Shown in pieces: positions 48,872-60,056 of a stretch of 64,000 bases of DNA. How positions within the stretch are numbered: the stretch's first letter is position 1; each line of letters starts with the position of its first letter. Location of the stretch: the NCBI GenBank assembly GCA_020740775.1, contig JAHEWK010000014.1:2046001-2110000 (forward strand), read 5' to 3'. Below the pieces are notes generated by a model. It ran no database searches. It was not told where the DNA came from and was given only the letters and a program-made list of their open reading frames with translations. The stretch comes from Ilyonectria destructans (taxonomy: Eukaryota; Ascomycota; Sordariomycetes; Hypocreales; Nectriaceae). The translations under genes were made by a program, and so were the position numbers.

Positions 48872-50427
48872 TCAAGCTTTGGTCTCATTAGCCAAGAGCT
48901 TCTGAGCATCCCGAACAACGTATGAGTCCCAAGCGTATTCAAACATGCTTTTCGGAAGCTCAGCATCGGGAACAAACTTGCGGAGGTCGTCCATCATCTC
49001 TCCTCGCCTCTCATCGTTGATCTTTGACATGAACATAACAGTTACTGCCCGGCCATAGCGGAGCTTGTTATAGAGCTCGAGTCTCCTCGGGATTTGATCT
49101 ACAGTCGTATTGGCAGGGAACAGGGCTCCAAGGGCTGCGCCGTCCTCCAGGGACTGTGCACCGCCTTGACCTTGGTCTATTGCTATTAGAACACGCTCCA
49201 CGCTTAGTGACGAGGACTTACGAGGAAGCATGGGGTGAGCTGCGTCACCTACTAAGACAGTCGTACCCTTGTAGAACTTCTTGGGGGGATCTCTTGTAGC
49301 TAAGCTCCAGAGTTTCAAGTCTTCAGCAAGACTACACATTTCGATAATGTCGGGGGAAAATTCGCTGTATGTGTTGAGCAGGTCTTCTATCTTGCCTCCA
49401 GCAAGCCACGAGGATTCGGATTCGAGTTTGGAATCTTCTGCTGGATGCATAGCGACGATATTGAGCAACTTGCCGTGCCGACAAGGATAAACAACGAGAC
49501 GACGATCGTATGTAACAAAAACGTGCTGACAGTCCATACCAAGGTTCGCAAATAAGGCACCCGTAAGCGGATTGGCTTGAATCTTGTCCATAGGGACCAA
49601 GAATCGGAACGTGTTTTGTCCTGTGCTTTTACGTTCAGGCTTCTTTTGGGTCACCGCGGCGACAACTTTTGACTGCAACCTGATTTAGCATGTATGTTAC
49701 GTAGCTGCAACAATGTTACCAACATGAACACCGTCTGCTCCGACGAGTAAATCAGCTTGGTGTTTGGTCCCGTCCTCGAGAACAATCTCGGCGGCTTCCG
49801 CATCCTTCAACAACGTCGCACCGTTAGCCACACGATACGCATAAAGGGTAGATAGATGAGAATAATATTGGAAAGAAGAATACAGGGCTACAAACAGGGA
49901 CTCACTGCGGACATGACACGGCTGGAAAGATGTATCTTCAGATTATCCCCATACGTCTCATCTGTAGCTAGCTTCCTCAGAGCGTTGTGTAAATCGACGC
50001 GATGCGAGAGAAGCCATTCGTCTCGAGTATTCAGCTTCTCATGGAGATCCTTGGTGCTCTGAGAAGAACAAAATCAGCAGATGATTCATGCAGCTTCAAA
50101 GTTGATGGGTGATTACCGCAGGAATAAACATGAGCTTTCCTGTCTTGTCGTAGACCTTGATTGCAGTACAAAAGGTGGCTTGTAGATCATCGAAGTTGCA
50201 ATCCCAGTGCTTGAGGACTCTGGTGGCATTGGGAGGAATATGGATTGCAGCGCCAACCTCGTTCAGGAATGAGGATTGTTCGAATACCTTGGCATGTTAG
50301 CATTGTCACCAACTTCATCAACAAACAATAGTCTACATACCTCAACGTTATGGCCAGCACGAATCAGAGAAATGGCACAACCAAGACCTCCGAGGCCAGC
50401 ACCAACGATAATAATTTTAAGAGGCAT
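48872..50427 (-). CDS. FAD-dependent hydroxylase 2 (salicylate hydroxylase class)
   Basis: Six exons: 50427-50341, 50287-50117, 50058-49906, 49804-49724, 49672-49222 and 49176-48872, phases consistent, 415 aa, the usual size of salicylate hydroxylase-like enzymes. The Rossmann motif is IIIVGAGLGGLG (residues 5-16), followed by FEQSSFLNEVGAAIHIPPNA. The DG motif reads LLVGADGVHSKV across intron 4, and the second FAD block VLVGDAAHPMLPHQGQGGAQ is completed across intron 5 (which hides two AG acceptors six bases apart; the downstream one keeps frame). It hydroxylates phenolic acids, sometimes with decarboxylation. Being a different subclass from hydroxylase 1, it probably acts at a different step. 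Confidence 0.93.
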
Positions 50428-50995
50428 GTTGAGTACTAGCTCGGTGGTTGTTGGGCAAAATAGATCGTTGGCACGTCCGTAGGATCCGTAGCGAAAGTGA
50501 GAATGCCTTCAATTTCGAGTAAGGTCGAACAAAGAGGGGAGAGGCACACAATATAAGAGGTAACTAGCAAATATCAGGCATCGCATGTGATACGATACGC
50601 TATGGACTACCGTATTTAGGGCCAATCCCACAAGAAGCCCAAGAGTGCACCTCAGCGTCTCGGCCACTTGGACTCAACTAGCACTCAGCCACATGATCCT
50701 AGCCTCAAAGCAGCCACAAAGCAGCCGACATCACGAGAGCAAACATTGACTCGGCCCCACCGGCTTCTCCACACCGTCAACATCTTCCCGCCACCCCGAG
50801 CCGGCGGCGTGCCGTTCGACCACAGCAATCCCCGGAGCACAGTAATATGGGGCTTTCTGGGACCATCTCTACTGCGCGTATTTCTTTGGTTATCTAATTC
50901 GTTCATCCGTACCTTTTGGCAATGTTCCAGAGCATATTACTTCCCATCTACTCTTGTTAACTACGCGGCTTACACATTCGCCCTAAGAACTCAAA
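50428..50995. promoter_or_regulatory. Divergent promoter of FAD hydroxylase 2 and the SnoaL-like gene
   Basis: It has no perfect 9-mer. Degenerate forms lie close together at about 50753-50778: CGGCCCCAC (one mismatch) then CGGCTTCTCCAC (interrupted). No gene. Confidence 0.45.
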
Positions 50996-51520
50996 ATGGT
51001 TACCCATGAACACGTTCGGACTATCTTTGACCCTGTCGCCCGGGGCGACATGGCGTCCTTCTGGCCCCATGTGGATCCCAACGTGGACTGGACGGTGAAG
51101 GGTAAGGACGAACATTGATAGCCGAGGGAAATGACATAAGAGCAACCAGCTGACAGAAGCGCTCACAGGCACGTTCTGCAAGATCTCCGGCCATTACAAG
51201 TCTGCCGCTGCGTTTCAGGAGGGAACAAAGCCGCTGTCTTCAACTTGGGCTGGGCCTTTGCATCTAGTTGTGCAGAACATCATTGTCGATGGCAATCAAG
51301 CTGCCGTGGAGCTCAAGGCGGTTAACACTAAGACCAAGGACGGAGAGCCATTTCCCAACGAATACACTTGGATCCTCAGCTTCAACGATGAGGGCAAGAT
51401 TATTACAGTCCGAGCGTACATGGACACGTAAGGCATCAATGTCTCTGTAGGCTGTACTGCATTTTACTGACCAAATTCCATAGGGACCTCGTTACTCGCG
51501 TCATTGAGAACAACTCGTAG
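50996..51520 (+). CDS. SnoaL/NTF2-like small protein
   Basis: Exons 50996-51101, 51169-51427 and 51484-51520 give 133 aa, a normal size for one NTF2-fold domain. The order helix-helix-helix then curved beta-sheet fits: THEHVRTIFDPVARGDMASF, DWTVKGTFCKISGHYKS, LHLVVQNIIVDGNQAAVEL and YTWILSFNDEGKIITVRAYMD. SnoaL-type proteins catalyse cyclisations, isomerisations or hydrations in polyketide and meroterpenoid pathways, often through an Asp/His pair; the conserved W...D..W...G pattern is seen but I cannot identify the catalytic residues. Divergently transcribed from FAD hydroxylase 2. Confidence 0.85.
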
Positions 51521-52083
51521 GAGAGAACCCCTGATGGGTTCGAACGATGGTCAGGCCACGCATAAAAATTTCGTTTCGCAGTGGTTGACATACAAAACCA
51601 TAGATAGTGAATGAAGGTGTGGGTGCCAATAGACATCTTTTCTATACGTCGCAATTTGACTTGTTTCACATTAGTGATTAAAAACGTGAACCAAAGTCCC
51701 GAGGGAGAGGATCTACCTCACATGGTGACTTTAAAGAAAGATAGTGAGCTGGAGAAGCAAAACAAGGCCATGGACCACACATACGGGCTAGCTTTTCAAA
51801 CCTTCCATTCAATTTGCCCGTATATGGCACACATTTCTTAGCGAGACTAGTTCCGATGAGTGTTCAAGTAAGCTTTTGACTTCTTTGCCCGAATGATATT
51901 TACACTGAATGCCTCAAATATCTACAAGGATTCAATATGCTCCATGTCTTTTTCTCAACATCCATTGAGCCAAAATCCCCGAATTAGGGCATTCTTCACA
52001 CAATGCAATAGGTAAAACTTGATAAGCACTCATAAATGTTTCAAAGGTGTATAAAACTCAATAAATGCTACCAAAACTCTTCA
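51521..52083. other. Convergent intergenic, no gene seen
   Basis: 3' flanks of the SnoaL-like (+) and cupin (-) genes. Confidence 0.5.
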
Positions 52084-52653
52084 TCAATCACGAGGAAGAT
52101 ATTTCTCTGGCACACCCTCGTTGCTGACTTCGACGCCGTTCACAGTCTTTTTCTGAGACGGCAGAAGGACAAAAACCACACGAACGTGCTTATCCGTCAG
52201 GTTATTCCACTGATGAATAGTCTAATATGGTTTGTTTCGTCAGAATATCGGCATTAGAGAAAGGGCTCTCATATGTTTTGTGCTTACGCCTTGTTGAACG
52301 ACGATGTCGCCTGCACGCACAATTGTTCGCGAGTTGTCCTGAAGAACCAACTCTAGCTCGCCATCAAACAATATGCCGTAGTCGAGTGATGCAGTTCCGT
52401 GGTTGTGCCCCTGCGAGTTTGGAGGGAAATCCACAACCCGAATCAGGGAGCCACGGGTGTAAATGAACCCTTCGGATTCCGTGGTATCTTGACTGACGAG
52501 CTCAGCCGGATATTCTTTATTCTGCCAGATGGTAATAGCATCACTAGCAAAGGCAGGAAAGGGCTGGAGCTCATCATCGATGAGGACTGCGGAGTTGGTG
52601 CCGTTGTGGTGCGTAACCACGCGGCGTAGAGGAGATTGAGAAGCGAGACCCAT
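52084..52653 (-). CDS. Single-domain cupin protein
   Basis: Exons 52653-52288 and 52221-52084 (66-bp intron) give 167 aa. Cupin motif 1 is recognisable as GHNHGTASLDYGILFDGELEL, with two metal-type His but Asp/Tyr where Glu is usual. Motif 2 is assembled across the intron as GDIVVQQGTIHQWNN with its His. This is a small fungal cupin of the type often found in polyketide clusters, where such proteins act as cyclases, decarboxylases, dioxygenases or dehydratases. The retained metal ligands argue for a metal enzyme, but the reaction cannot be told. The promoter holds a tandem array of the cluster motif. Confidence 0.87.
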
Positions 52654-53534
52654 GATTGTCGATGTATCTTAGCATTCACTTGGTTGTCTACAAGTCAATA
52701 CGGGCTTTTAATTAACTATTGATCCTGATTAGAGGCGTGGATGCGAGACGTCACGGTAGCCATATGTTTAATGTGTGGAGAGTGAAACAAAGAGTAGCTC
52801 CTTGACCGCAGGGTGTCCACACGGCTCTACACGGCTCCACACGGCTCCACAGAAGCGAACATTATGTGTCGCTGGGGATAGCTACCTACTGTATTGGTTG
52901 ATGTAAGAGCATGGGAGAACTTTCTAGACCGTATGGAGCACAGTCGGCGAGATTAGTAACACAATACGGAGTACCGCACATAGGGCTCCATTAGTTCGTG
53001 TCCTCCCCGCGACCTTCGGCTATACACCAACAACATTATGAATCTATTTACCAGGCTATTGAACTATTCTTCTCTGGGCCGTGTTAAACCTGGGCACTTA
53101 AGTCCACTGTCCAAGTCCTAATTAATTATGGGCCAGAAACGCGACAACTCTATTTGCCTGGCTCGTCATATCAGAAGCGCAAACCTTGGCCTGCCAAGCA
53201 ACCCCATGTTGGATTGCGCTGTGATGCTGAGAAGATTAAAGAACCCCACCCTGGTATTGAGACGGGTTTTATTACGATTCTAGCGAGATGAGTCCAATAC
53301 AGTCGGTTGTAAGCCGGTAATGCACCCATTGGAATAAGCAATGGTATTCTGGTTGATTGCAACAATCGTATTCCTACTTCTCAAATACTCAGAGCAATAT
53401 GTCTTTTCTAATTTACCTCGCAAACACATTTCATAACCTTTTGACTTATAAAATTATAATTTCAATATTGCAACTGCGCTCGATCTTGGCCAGTATAATA
53501 TAATGATATCTCATCTTTAACCGACGGCAGTTCG
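52654..53534. other. Intergenic with tandem motif array
   Basis: Cupin promoter (motifs 52822-52850). Further on, about 53180-53300, a short frame reading KPWPAKQPHVGLRCDAEKIK looks protein-like but I cannot place it, and it is not called. Then the 3' flank of the ALDH-like gene. Confidence 0.45.
52822..52850 (+). promoter_or_regulatory. Tandem array of three cluster motifs
   Basis: Three head-to-tail 10-bp units: CGGCTCTAC (52822-52830, one mismatch), CGGCTCCAC (52832-52840) and CGGCTCCAC (52842-52850), 169-197 bp upstream of the cupin ATG. A 10-bp period puts the sites on the same DNA face. Confidence 0.75.
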
Positions 53535-55287
53535 TCATGTGCGCTTGAATAAAACATGACTTGCACGGTGAATACCCACAGAGACTCCTGAGATGGCAAC
53601 TAAGCTCAAAGCCAAGCCAAGAATCAAGCCGCGCTCAAAATAACTGAGGCTTCCTCCCTTGGGCTGCTTGATTTTCCCCAGACGGAGCGTATGCGACATC
53701 AACGGCCAGAACGACTTTCGGTCGACTTTGATTGCCCTAGCAGACTTAAGGGAGTCCTGGATAACGGGTTTATTGACTGAAAAGTCATCTCTGGAGTACA
53801 TAATGCGGTTAGAGACGGACACCGAGTTAGGTGCAACAGCAACTGATGTTCCAAAACGTAATTAGTGATGGCTCTTGAGATCACTCAGGTGTTGATGCAT
53901 ACCGAGAGCCCATAGAGGAATAGCGTTGACAAAAACCTGGACAGTCTTGCTGAATGCTGCGACGTAGAAAGATGGTCTGGATTCTCCAAAGACGTAGGTT
54001 GCCTGGGAGGGCATCTCGTAATTTCTGTGACGGAAGGATTAATTGACAGCTCTGGTATCTATTATGTAATTCGCCGTGAAGCTCTTACAAATTGTTCATT
54101 ATGTCAATGCCGTGATCGAGACTTCGAGTAGGGATCAACAAGATACCGTTGTGGCAATCAGCGATCGATCGAGCAACTGCGCAGATACTTCCGGCGGTAA
54201 TTGGACTAGATGGCAGAGTAGTAGGTTAGTATCAAAAACCCGAGACGTTTGATGATTCGCATACTCGGAGCTTTTCAGTGCTACTACCGACGAAAGAGAG
54301 CTAGACGCGATATTGCTGGCCTTCTTGGACAGAGATGGAAAAAGTGACTTCAGCTGTTTATACAAGATCTGGGTCTTCTCGTTGTCGTCAGAATACTGTA
54401 GCGACTCAATGGAGCTTGACCCAGCGCTAAGTAAAATGCCCTCTAGGTCATTGATGATTATTTCGTCGACAAAGCATAGCCTGGGGACCCTCAAGGGATG
54501 ATATCGCGGACTTGCGAGGACAGAGTTACGGAGATGGCTTGCTGCAGCCTCAAGGTCTCGGACGCTACGGTCGACAAAGACGGCGCAAACCCCAGATGGC
54601 GGCGACAGGATGCGCACTAGTGGGTTCGTCTGAGACAGAAGCTTGGTCGTGTTGGCGCGCTCGTCCAGGTTCTGAAGCACTGCGACACCGAATGATTTTA
54701 GACCAAGTTCCTGGCGGATGTTGGCCGAATCGTCGTCGGTGAGGGCGACGGCTTCAACGTCCACGCTCTCCCTCAGGATCTTTCGTAACACATCATTGAC
54801 GGCTGGAACAGATGAATGCGCTAATATGACTACAGCGCTTCCAGCAGCCACTGCCGCTGCCAATGGGATCAGTGTACTGGCAACCGGTGCATGGGGGGCC
54901 GGATCAATGAGCGTTGGTCCCAGAGGCACCAGATTGTCCACTGAACTGGCCCCTTGTTTGATCGATCGCTCGTTGGCTAGGCTGGCGGGAAAATCGAGGC
55001 CATCGTAAACGTGCTTGACTGCGTCAAGTGCCAATTGGAGTTCTTCGGCCGCGCTCTCGTCGGTAGTTTGTAGGTCTAGCATCATGTCAGTTATGTTTCC
55101 AACTGGCGAATCAATACCTAATTAAGTTAATCTTACCTTCATTGAGAGCTCTGATTAAGCTACTCGAAAATTTCTTGATACTGCCATGGAGGGCAGCCAG
55201 TTCCTTTTGCCGTTGCAACACGTTCTCCAGCCGACCTTCAGTCCATGCCGCGCTGACAGTGGCATATACGTCAGATTCAGAACTCAT
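53535..55287 (-). CDS. Aldehyde dehydrogenase-fold protein lacking catalytic residues, with C-terminal membrane segment
   Basis: Exons 55287-55137, 55075-54265, 54205-54089, 54024-53903 and 53842-53535, all in phase, give 502 aa, the size of an ALDH3-type enzyme. The N-terminus (AWTEGRLENVLQRQKELAAL), the cofactor-domain block PLGPTLIDPAPHAPVASTLI with AAGSAVVILAHSSVPA, and the later ILLIPTRSLDHGIDIMNN and ATYVFGES blocks align with ALDHs. But where active enzymes have LELGGKSP (general base Glu) and the GQTC nucleophile, this protein reads RILSPPSGV and ASPRYHPLRV. The C-terminus has a hydrophobic helix (about 470-490, LILGLALSLVAISGVSVG) as in membrane-bound fatty ALDHs. I infer a pseudoenzyme or scaffold. 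It shares a promoter with the LigB gene. Confidence 0.85.
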
Positions 55288-55628
55288 GATGGATCAAGCT
55301 CAACGATATCCCCTGAAGACAATTGTGTAACTCTTCATGCTTTGGGATAGCTCTCGATATGTCTTTGATATGCATTTTGTCTGGTGCATTCGCATTCTAC
55401 CATCGCCCGAGCTTCCGCGAGGAACAACAATCTTCGGCTCGGCTCCACAGTGGTGGCCCGACACACCGTAGAGGAGACGAGCGTTTGGACCCGCATGCAT
55501 ATTTGTATCGTAAGACTTTACGGATACTTCGGGGCTTCGCTAGAATAAAACAGCATCTTCCTGGGCTGGGCACGCTGGGTGCGCGTTACCGTCTCATTGA
55601 AGTGCAAATTAGTAATTCATCCGCCAAC
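55288..55628. promoter_or_regulatory. Divergent promoter of ALDH-like and LigB genes
   Basis: A single perfect CGGCTCCAC (55440-55448) near the middle, 153 bp from the ALDH-like ATG and 181 bp from the LigB ATG, so one site could serve both genes. Confidence 0.65.
55440..55448 (+). promoter_or_regulatory. Cluster motif CGGCTCCAC
   Basis: Perfect copy preceded by a partial duplicate (TTCGGCTCGGCTCCAC). Confidence 0.65.
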
Positions 55629-56641
55629 ATGGGAAGTTTACCAACACAGAAGGGTAAGCGAATCAGAGATTCCTAAAGCTGGGTAGGACAGTTCGTCGAG
55701 CTTTGGATGCTAATGTTGTCGTTTAGCACCAACACCGGTGTTTCTCTTGGCTCATGGGTCAACTATGATGCTAGGTGAAGAGTCGGAGCCGGCAAAAATA
55801 TGGGAAGGCATTGGCAATGAAGTCTTACGCCGGGGAGTCAAGAGAATTGTCATGATGGTTTGTTTACACCCTCTTCTCTGTCTACCGCTTCAGATATAGA
55901 CTTTACTAACCATGCTGGACTTTCTCACAGGGGGCTCACTGGGATGCTCCAGATGACACAGTTGAAGTCAGCATGAACCCTAACGCGCAGAAAGACCCGG
56001 TCGGCAGTGTGACTGAAGCCCGCTATATGCCATACAAGATGGTGCCGGATATCGAAGGCGGCCAGCGTGTCATCGACATGCTTCAAGCAGCCGGTATCAA
56101 TGCGCGGGCTAATCGCAAGTTTGACTGGATCCACGACACCTTTCTCATCATCATTCGTATGTTTCCAAACTGTGTTCCTCTGCCGACGACTATAGTCTCC
56201 ATGAATGCTCGATACGATCCGCATATACATCTCAAGATCGGAGTTGCATTACGTCCCCTACGATTCGAAGATACACTCATTATCGGGAGCGGGGGCTCAG
56301 TCCATAACCTCTATCGAAATCATTGGCAGTGGATGATTCGCTTCAAGGATAACTTTGCCCAGCCTGTCCCTCCTGGTGACTTTGCCTTGGAGTTTAGACA
56401 AGCCGTTGAGGACACAATCACAAATAACACCGGCCCTGGCCTACGGCGAGCGGTTACCAAACTCATGAAGCATCCTCGATACAAGGAGGCTCACGGAACT
56501 GATGATCACTTCATGGCCACCATGTTTGCTGCTGGTGCTGCTGGAGATGAAAGTGATGTTGGCCCTAACGCCTTTCTAGGAGAATGCTGGGAGTTGGTGA
56601 ATATGTGTAATAGTCAGTATCAGCTGGGTTCTTGGAGTTAG
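55629..56641 (+). CDS. Extradiol ring-cleavage dioxygenase, LigB/DODA type
   Basis: Exons 55629-55653, 55727-55857 and 55931-56641 give 288 aa, typical of single-subunit DODA-type enzymes. The metal ligands of this family are visible: VFLLAHGS (His18) and MMGAHWDAP (His55), with DWIHDTF supplying the later active-site His and the block IIGSGGSVHNL followed by HGTDDHFMATMFAAGA. The protein would cleave a catechol next to the two hydroxyls to give a muconate semialdehyde, which may then recyclise to a pyrone, pyridine or dihydroazepine. The first exon encodes only eight complete codons, so the start rests on splice phase; it is well placed relative to the upstream motif. LigB-type genes are uncommon in fungal secondary-metabolite clusters. 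Confidence 0.93.
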
Positions 56642-57237
56642 ATTGTCACGAGGGCGAGCATGCTTGCGTTGAAGATTGATTTCTCGCACCAGATATCCGC
56701 CTATCGCAGCAATAAAACTTAAAGCACAAGTTCGATTTGAGTAGAGAAGCAGCTTAGTATGTATAAAATACAACACCTCTACTTAGTTTCCAAACAAGGC
56801 TCACTTCCTGTAGTACATCTGGACGTTCTAGGCTATCGATCATGGCTCCTTAAGTGATAAACATTTAGTAGGAACAGTCCTACACCGACCAAACATCACA
56901 GTCGTTATCACCCGACGCCGAGGTGGATTTTCAGGAACAATCTGCATTTAACTGCTAGGAACGGATAATTTATTGAGTCTCCATCTCAAGTAGGTTTTGA
57001 GGACCAATCCCCTTGCGCTGCTCCATATGCATGCTAAAGAAGTAAAATCGTTGGTGTATTTCAAGAACTTAGAATCTAATGAACGATAATTACTCTACAT
57101 CAAGGTGAACACTCATACGGAGTCGGCTCGTGGCCTTCAGCTCCTTAGTCATCTCTACCACTCACCACCGACTTTTGTAAGGCCAAAGTCCGTGACTTTA
57201 CCTGCCGTGGCTCTCCATAACTGCGCCCAGTTCTGTG
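56642..57237. other. Intergenic, no gene seen
   Basis: 3' flank of the LigB gene; no supported feature. Confidence 0.5.
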
Positions 57238-57681
57238 TCAAGTTAGTATCCGGTTTCCTTGAGCGACCTCAGAATGATCTCGGCGAATAGGACCTACTGC
57301 CATAATACAGCATCCCGAAACCATAATCGCGCCAACATAAGTGAACAGGGGCGATTGGCGCCTTTCTTCCAAGTCAAGTTCCCGGTTCACTGGTCGATAA
57401 TCCGGTACGTTTCTGTGATAGCCAGGCCACCACTCGGGGTTGGAAACTGGATACGGGACTTGAGGATGAGGAGCCAAGGTGTGATCGAAATCAGCTGGCT
57501 GGGCCTCTCGTGAAATATTGCCAGCGACAATGACGATACCAGGCTCTCTATTTTGTTGACGGGCTGAAGGTGAGGACGAGTGATGGATATCGTATTCCGC
57601 CAACACGTCTGATGTTGGTGCGCCCAGTCGCAGTTCGCTAACCGGGCGAGTGCTCGTGGTCGTTGCAATTCTGGTTGACAT
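57238..57681 (-). CDS. Hypothetical protein with one hydrophobic segment
   Basis: Uninterrupted frame of 147 aa from the ATG at 57681 (an in-frame ATG 11 codons upstream is also possible). Residues 1-60 are Ser/Thr/Arg-rich; the middle has an aromatic, Pro-rich stretch (PEWWPGYHRNVPDYRP); near the C-terminus FTYVGAIMVSGCCIMAVG could be a membrane helix, followed by a basic tail. I recognise no family. It lies between LigB and hydrolase 2 and has no cluster motif upstream. It may be a real small membrane-associated protein or a chance frame. Confidence 0.35.
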   Translation of the reverse strand: MSTRIATTTSTRPVSELRLGAPTSDVLAEYDIHHSSSPSARQQNREPGIVIVAGNISREAQPADFDHTLAPHPQVPYPVSNPEWWPGYHRNVPDYRPVNRELDLEERRQSPLFTYVGAIMVSGCCIMAVGPIRRDHSEVAQGNRILT

Positions 57682-58059
57682 GTTGCGTCGACCAAAGTGA
57701 GATGTGAAGGGCAAGAGTAGATGTTAGTAATGCGATAAAGACTTGAAGGTGAAATTGAGGTTCCAGGTAGTCGATCCACCTTCACCATCCGGAAGGTTCA
57801 CCACGGGCAAAAATATGGCGAGCTTGAGGTGTGGAGATCAACGTAGCGTTTCGGATTGCTCGGGTTGGTGTGGTCCCGAGCCGATGGACCGCCTCCCTAT
57901 TGTGGGGATAGGCCGGAGCGAGTCATACAATACCAAATTAAACATGGAAGTTGAGATATAAGAATATCTCATTGAGCAGTGAAAAGTGGTATTCAAGCTC
58001 ATTTCGTTTGGTCTTTTCTGACGTCAGTGATATTGATATTTTGTTCTAAACCGGACACA
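57682..58059. other. Promoter region of CocE hydrolase 2
   Basis: No perfect cluster 9-mer found here, in contrast to hydrolase 1. No gene. Confidence 0.5.
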
Positions 58060-60056
58060 ATGGCTGAAAATAAGTTTCTTGAGATTGACAAGGATAATTT
58101 CCCCTACATTTTTATGAAGAATGTGGATATCCCACTAAAGACACACGAAAAGGGGACTCTTCGATGCAATGTCTTCCTACCAAAGGACTCTGCCCCGTAT
58201 GGGAGCAATAGGTATCCGGTTGTCGCCACGTATGGGCCATGTAAGTGGAACAAGGGCATCCCTTGAATCGTTATGCCGATTCACTGACTCTCTTTGCCAG
58301 ATGGCAAGGATGTCCCATATGGGGTCTTCTACAAGAAAAGTTGGGATCAGGTAAACCCAGAGATGAAGTCTACGCATTCAGCTTGGGAGACACCTGACCC
58401 GGCCTTCTGGACCAGTAAGGGCTACATTGTTGTGAGGGCCGATGAGAAAGGAGCTGGTCAAAGCCCTGGTCTACTTGATACCATGTCGCGTGGGACAAGC
58501 GAGGCATTCTTTGATGTCATTGAGTGGGCTGCCGAGCAGGAGTGGTCTTCAGGCAAGGTTGGCCTCCTTGGCATCAGCTACTACGCCGGCACTCAGTGGC
58601 GAGTCGCGGCTCGTAAGCCCAAGGGATTAGCCGCCATTATTCCTTGGGAGGGAATGAGTGACTATTATCGCGATAGAGTGCGTCACGGAGGCATTCTGTC
58701 AGATCGGTTTATCAGTAAGTCTGCTACAATAACAAGTATGCCCGCTCGTTAACACTTCAATCAGAATTCTGGTGGACCAATGGTGTTGGCCCTAATCAGT
58801 ACGGCAAGCCGGGCCGAGCTGCTCGAAAATGGGGGGAAGATACCCTTGAGGGAGATCTGGATGAAAGCACCCTTCTAAAGAACCGGCGGGACCAGACAGT
58901 AGATACGGCAGTGCACAAGTTCCGCGATGAGGACTACTATAAGACTCGGGACTTTGACCTAGAAGCTATCGAGACACCCCTTCTCAGCGTTGCTAACTGG
59001 GTAAGCATTCAACCGGCTATCTTAGGCACTCTACATCCTGTCTGACTATGAATCTTAGGGCGGAATTCTCCTTCACCTCCGCGGCAACGTGCTTGGCTGG
59101 ATGCGTGCTAGCTCTAAGTACAAGTTCCTCCACTTCGTCGTCGGGAGACATGACCTCCCATTCTACTATCCCGAGTCAGCCGAGTTGCAACTCTCATTCT
59201 TTAATGCCTTCCTGAAAGACAATGACGAGGATGGTTGGAAGACAGGCAAACAGCCTAGGGTCCGCCTTTGCCTACGTAAGGGTGAAGCAGGCGTTGACGA
59301 TCCAGAGCGTGAGCGAGGTTTTCCGAAACGAGACGAGCTAGACTGGCCGCTACCTGGAACTGAATACACCAAGTTCTTCCTTGCGCCGGAGAGCAAGCTT
59401 GATATAAGTCCATCGGCTAAGTTGCAAAGCATTGATTATAATGCACTCAAGGGGTCAGTTTCTTCAGTCTCGAACGCCCTCATTTGTATGTCACTAACAT
59501 GCTTCTGTACAGCGAGCCGCTCACATTTAAATACACTACTCCGTCTAGCTTGGAGATCACAGGCCATATTGTCGCCCATCTGACTGTATCAGCTTCACGC
59601 AAGTCCTCTGATACACCAGCGCCGTCAGATATCGACCTTTTTGTTACACTTCGGAAGCTGAACAGCGAAGGCAATGAGGTCTTTTACACTGGCACCATGG
59701 GAGATCCTGTTCCCATCGTTAAGGGTTGGCTACGAGTATCTCTCCGAAAGGTGGATACTAACAACGAGTTTCACAAAAGCTTTTTACCTTATCGGAACTA
59801 CTACAGCAGCGAGGTGCAGCCTGTCGAAGAGAACCTGAAGTATGAGGTTGATGTTGAGATTTGGCCAACCAACGTTGTTCTAGAGCCGCAAGAGACTCTC
59901 GTGCTAGAGGTTGCTGGGCATGACACACAAGGAGTGGGCAATTTCTCTCATGAACACGATGATGATCGCGACCCTAAGATTTTTGATGGCAAAAATACTC
60001 TTCATGTTGGGGGAGAGACTAGCTGGCTTACCCTTCCTGTCATTAACTCGAAGTAA
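58060..60056 (+). CDS. CocE/NonD family hydrolase 2
   Basis: Exons 58060-58240, 58301-58714, 58765-59000, 59059-59453 and 59513-60056, all in phase, give 589 aa. The alpha/beta-hydrolase domain has IPLKTHEKGTLRCNVFLP, VVRADEKGAGQSPG, the nucleophile elbow GLLGISYYAGTQW (Ser153 by count) and IIPWEGMSDYYRDR. The CocE C-terminal jelly-roll domain begins about residue 410 and ends with VEIWPTNVVLEPQETLVLEVAG. It is only distantly similar to hydrolase 1 (different elbow and exon layout), so the two are not a recent duplication. Likely an intracellular esterase or acyl-hydrolase; the substrate is unknown. Confidence 0.92.

Noticed and set aside
53180..53300. Short protein-like frame (KPWPAKQPHVGLRCDAEKIK) on the plus strand
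   Set aside because: Too short, no start or splice context, and no family recognised; perhaps a gene relic.
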